Source: Glandiceps talaboti (taxonomy: Eukaryota; Hemichordata; Enteropneusta; Spengelidae). From it: DNA of 64,000 nucleotides. The stretch lies in the NCBI RefSeq assembly GCF_964340395.1, contig NC_135555.1, positions 6,290,001 through 6,354,000 of the forward strand, in the 5' to 3' direction. Below, one piece after another: positions 62,981 to 64,000 of the stretch. Below the pieces are notes generated by a model. The model was given only the letters and a program-made list of their open reading frames with translations, made no database searches and was not told the origin of the DNA. The position numbers and the translations under genes were made by a program. Numbering within the stretch: position 1 is the stretch's first letter; the number at the start of each line of letters is the position of its first letter.

Positions 62981-64000
62981 CATAGACCATGCGGATACGG
63001 CGTGTTGTTCAGTCCTACCAGTCTTCTAAATCAGTGAGTGGGTGGGTGGCTGATAGCGTGGCACAAATATCACATGGTACACACTTTAATGGTATGGCAT
63101 GCTTTGATATGGTATGTTATGAATGAAATGGTAGTTTACTGAGTGTAGAGCGGAAAATGCATAACTGTACGCCATAGTGCATAACATTATTCGAACACTA
63201 CATCACAGCAGAATACAGTATAATTGACAGTAGTGGAGTACAATGTTATGCCACATCACTAATGGTTTAGATCAGAAGAAGTGGAGTGCAGTGTAGTGTA
63301 CATTTTTAGACACGCCGAACAGAACAGAACAGTGACTGTACACTGTGATGATACAAAGATGCGGTGAATTTCAGAGTAACACTGGATTACATAACTTTCA
63401 ATGTATTTTTTGTTTGTACAATTTCAAACAGTACAGTACTTTTACAAAGCAGTAACTTCAAATTCCCAAAACTGACACATATTTGAAGTAGAGTGTAAAA
63501 TTATAGTCCAATATACCACCATGTGATGCATGACAGAACAATATAATTATTTTAATGTGGCACAGTGCGAAAGTTTATTGTACTTTCATTAATAAATTTC
63601 GTGACTGCCAGGCAACACATATTTGGCATGAAGCGTTAATAAACACTCTGGATTTCATCTGTGTTAATCCTATTCGGTTTTCACGTGCAGTAAAGTATCG
63701 GCCCATATGATACACAGCATTGGTGAATAGATGTACACCGCACTGTTGACATAACGTTTACGGCATAAAGACGAAACGATGCCGAGTGATTGCTCTTGAG
63801 TCGTTGCTAACTGCATGATGATGATAATAAAATGACTAAAACTATACAGATTGTGATGGCTTATAGCTTGTTACATATCCAACCAAATACCGATTTGATC
63901 AAATTGTAAATAGTTTGTTCGGAACCATAAAATGTTTTAATGTAACCCTGTAAACACAATTGCCGTTCCCCCCCCCCCGTATTTTGTTCGCGTTCATCAT

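Larger units (their letters stand above)
61885..64000. other. no gene seen; decayed TATGG/TGTGG sequence
   Basis: After the two TGTTG arrays, scattered ATGGTATGG and GTGGAGTGCAGTGTAGTG phrases at 63.09-63.3 kb look like older, eroded relatives of the arrays. No gene. Confidence 0.5.

Overview
This is a window of AT-rich metazoan nuclear DNA, about 60-65% A+T by eye. It holds one clearly recognisable protein-coding gene and a large amount of non-coding, repeat-laden sequence. Long microsatellites, short foldback elements with target-site duplications, 5'-truncated LINE tails and an intron of nearly 7 kb with canonical splice sites all point to an invertebrate bilaterian. The organism cannot be fixed from the sequence. 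A hemichordate, cephalochordate or lophotrochozoan would all fit; bacteria and archaea are excluded.

The gene is a FoxF-class forkhead transcription factor on the minus strand. Exon 1 (36324 down to 35226) encodes a Gln-rich N-terminus, the whole forkhead domain, the FoxF signature [14 protein letters not shown] and the AWPP..YIKQQ motif. A 6,843-base intron (35225 down to 28383) interrupts the frame in phase 1. Exon 2 (28382 down to 28228) encodes the conserved FoxF C-terminus. The predicted protein has 417 residues from the first ATG, or 410 from the second ATG, which has the better context and resembles the vertebrate MSS start.

No other gene can be supported. About 28 kb downstream and 27 kb upstream of FoxF contain no recognisable gene; in particular I see no forkhead domain of a FoxC, FoxL1 or FoxQ1 partner. 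One exon-like segment of unknown identity lies at 15256-15398 (+). The flanks are probably regulatory landscape, and several stretches dense in CRE-, homeodomain-, E2F- or Pbx/Meis-like sites are marked as candidates.

Region by region: 1-8 kb has single-copy-looking sequence with CTGT/CT and GA microsatellites and an unusual number of TGACGTCA sites. 8.3-12.7 kb is a cluster of miniature foldback elements. 15.9-16.2 kb is a large AT-rich palindrome. 20.4-22.9 kb holds a LINE tail, a 414-base foldback and a decayed minisatellite. 25.3-25.9 kb has GATA/CATA arrays and a MITE. 28.2-36.5 kb is FoxF. 41-43 kb has a foldback and GA/CA arrays. 45.4 kb is a 40-base tandem array. 48.5-50.6 kb has trinucleotide arrays. 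51.3-51.7 kb is a LINE 3' end with coding remnant. 52.6-55.5 kb has compound tetranucleotide arrays and a 231-base foldback. 61.4-63 kb has a roughly 500-base polypyrimidine tract and two TGTTG pentanucleotide arrays.

The most informative discoveries are the transposon-like elements with directly visible target-site duplications. I did not find a convincing new multi-gene system.
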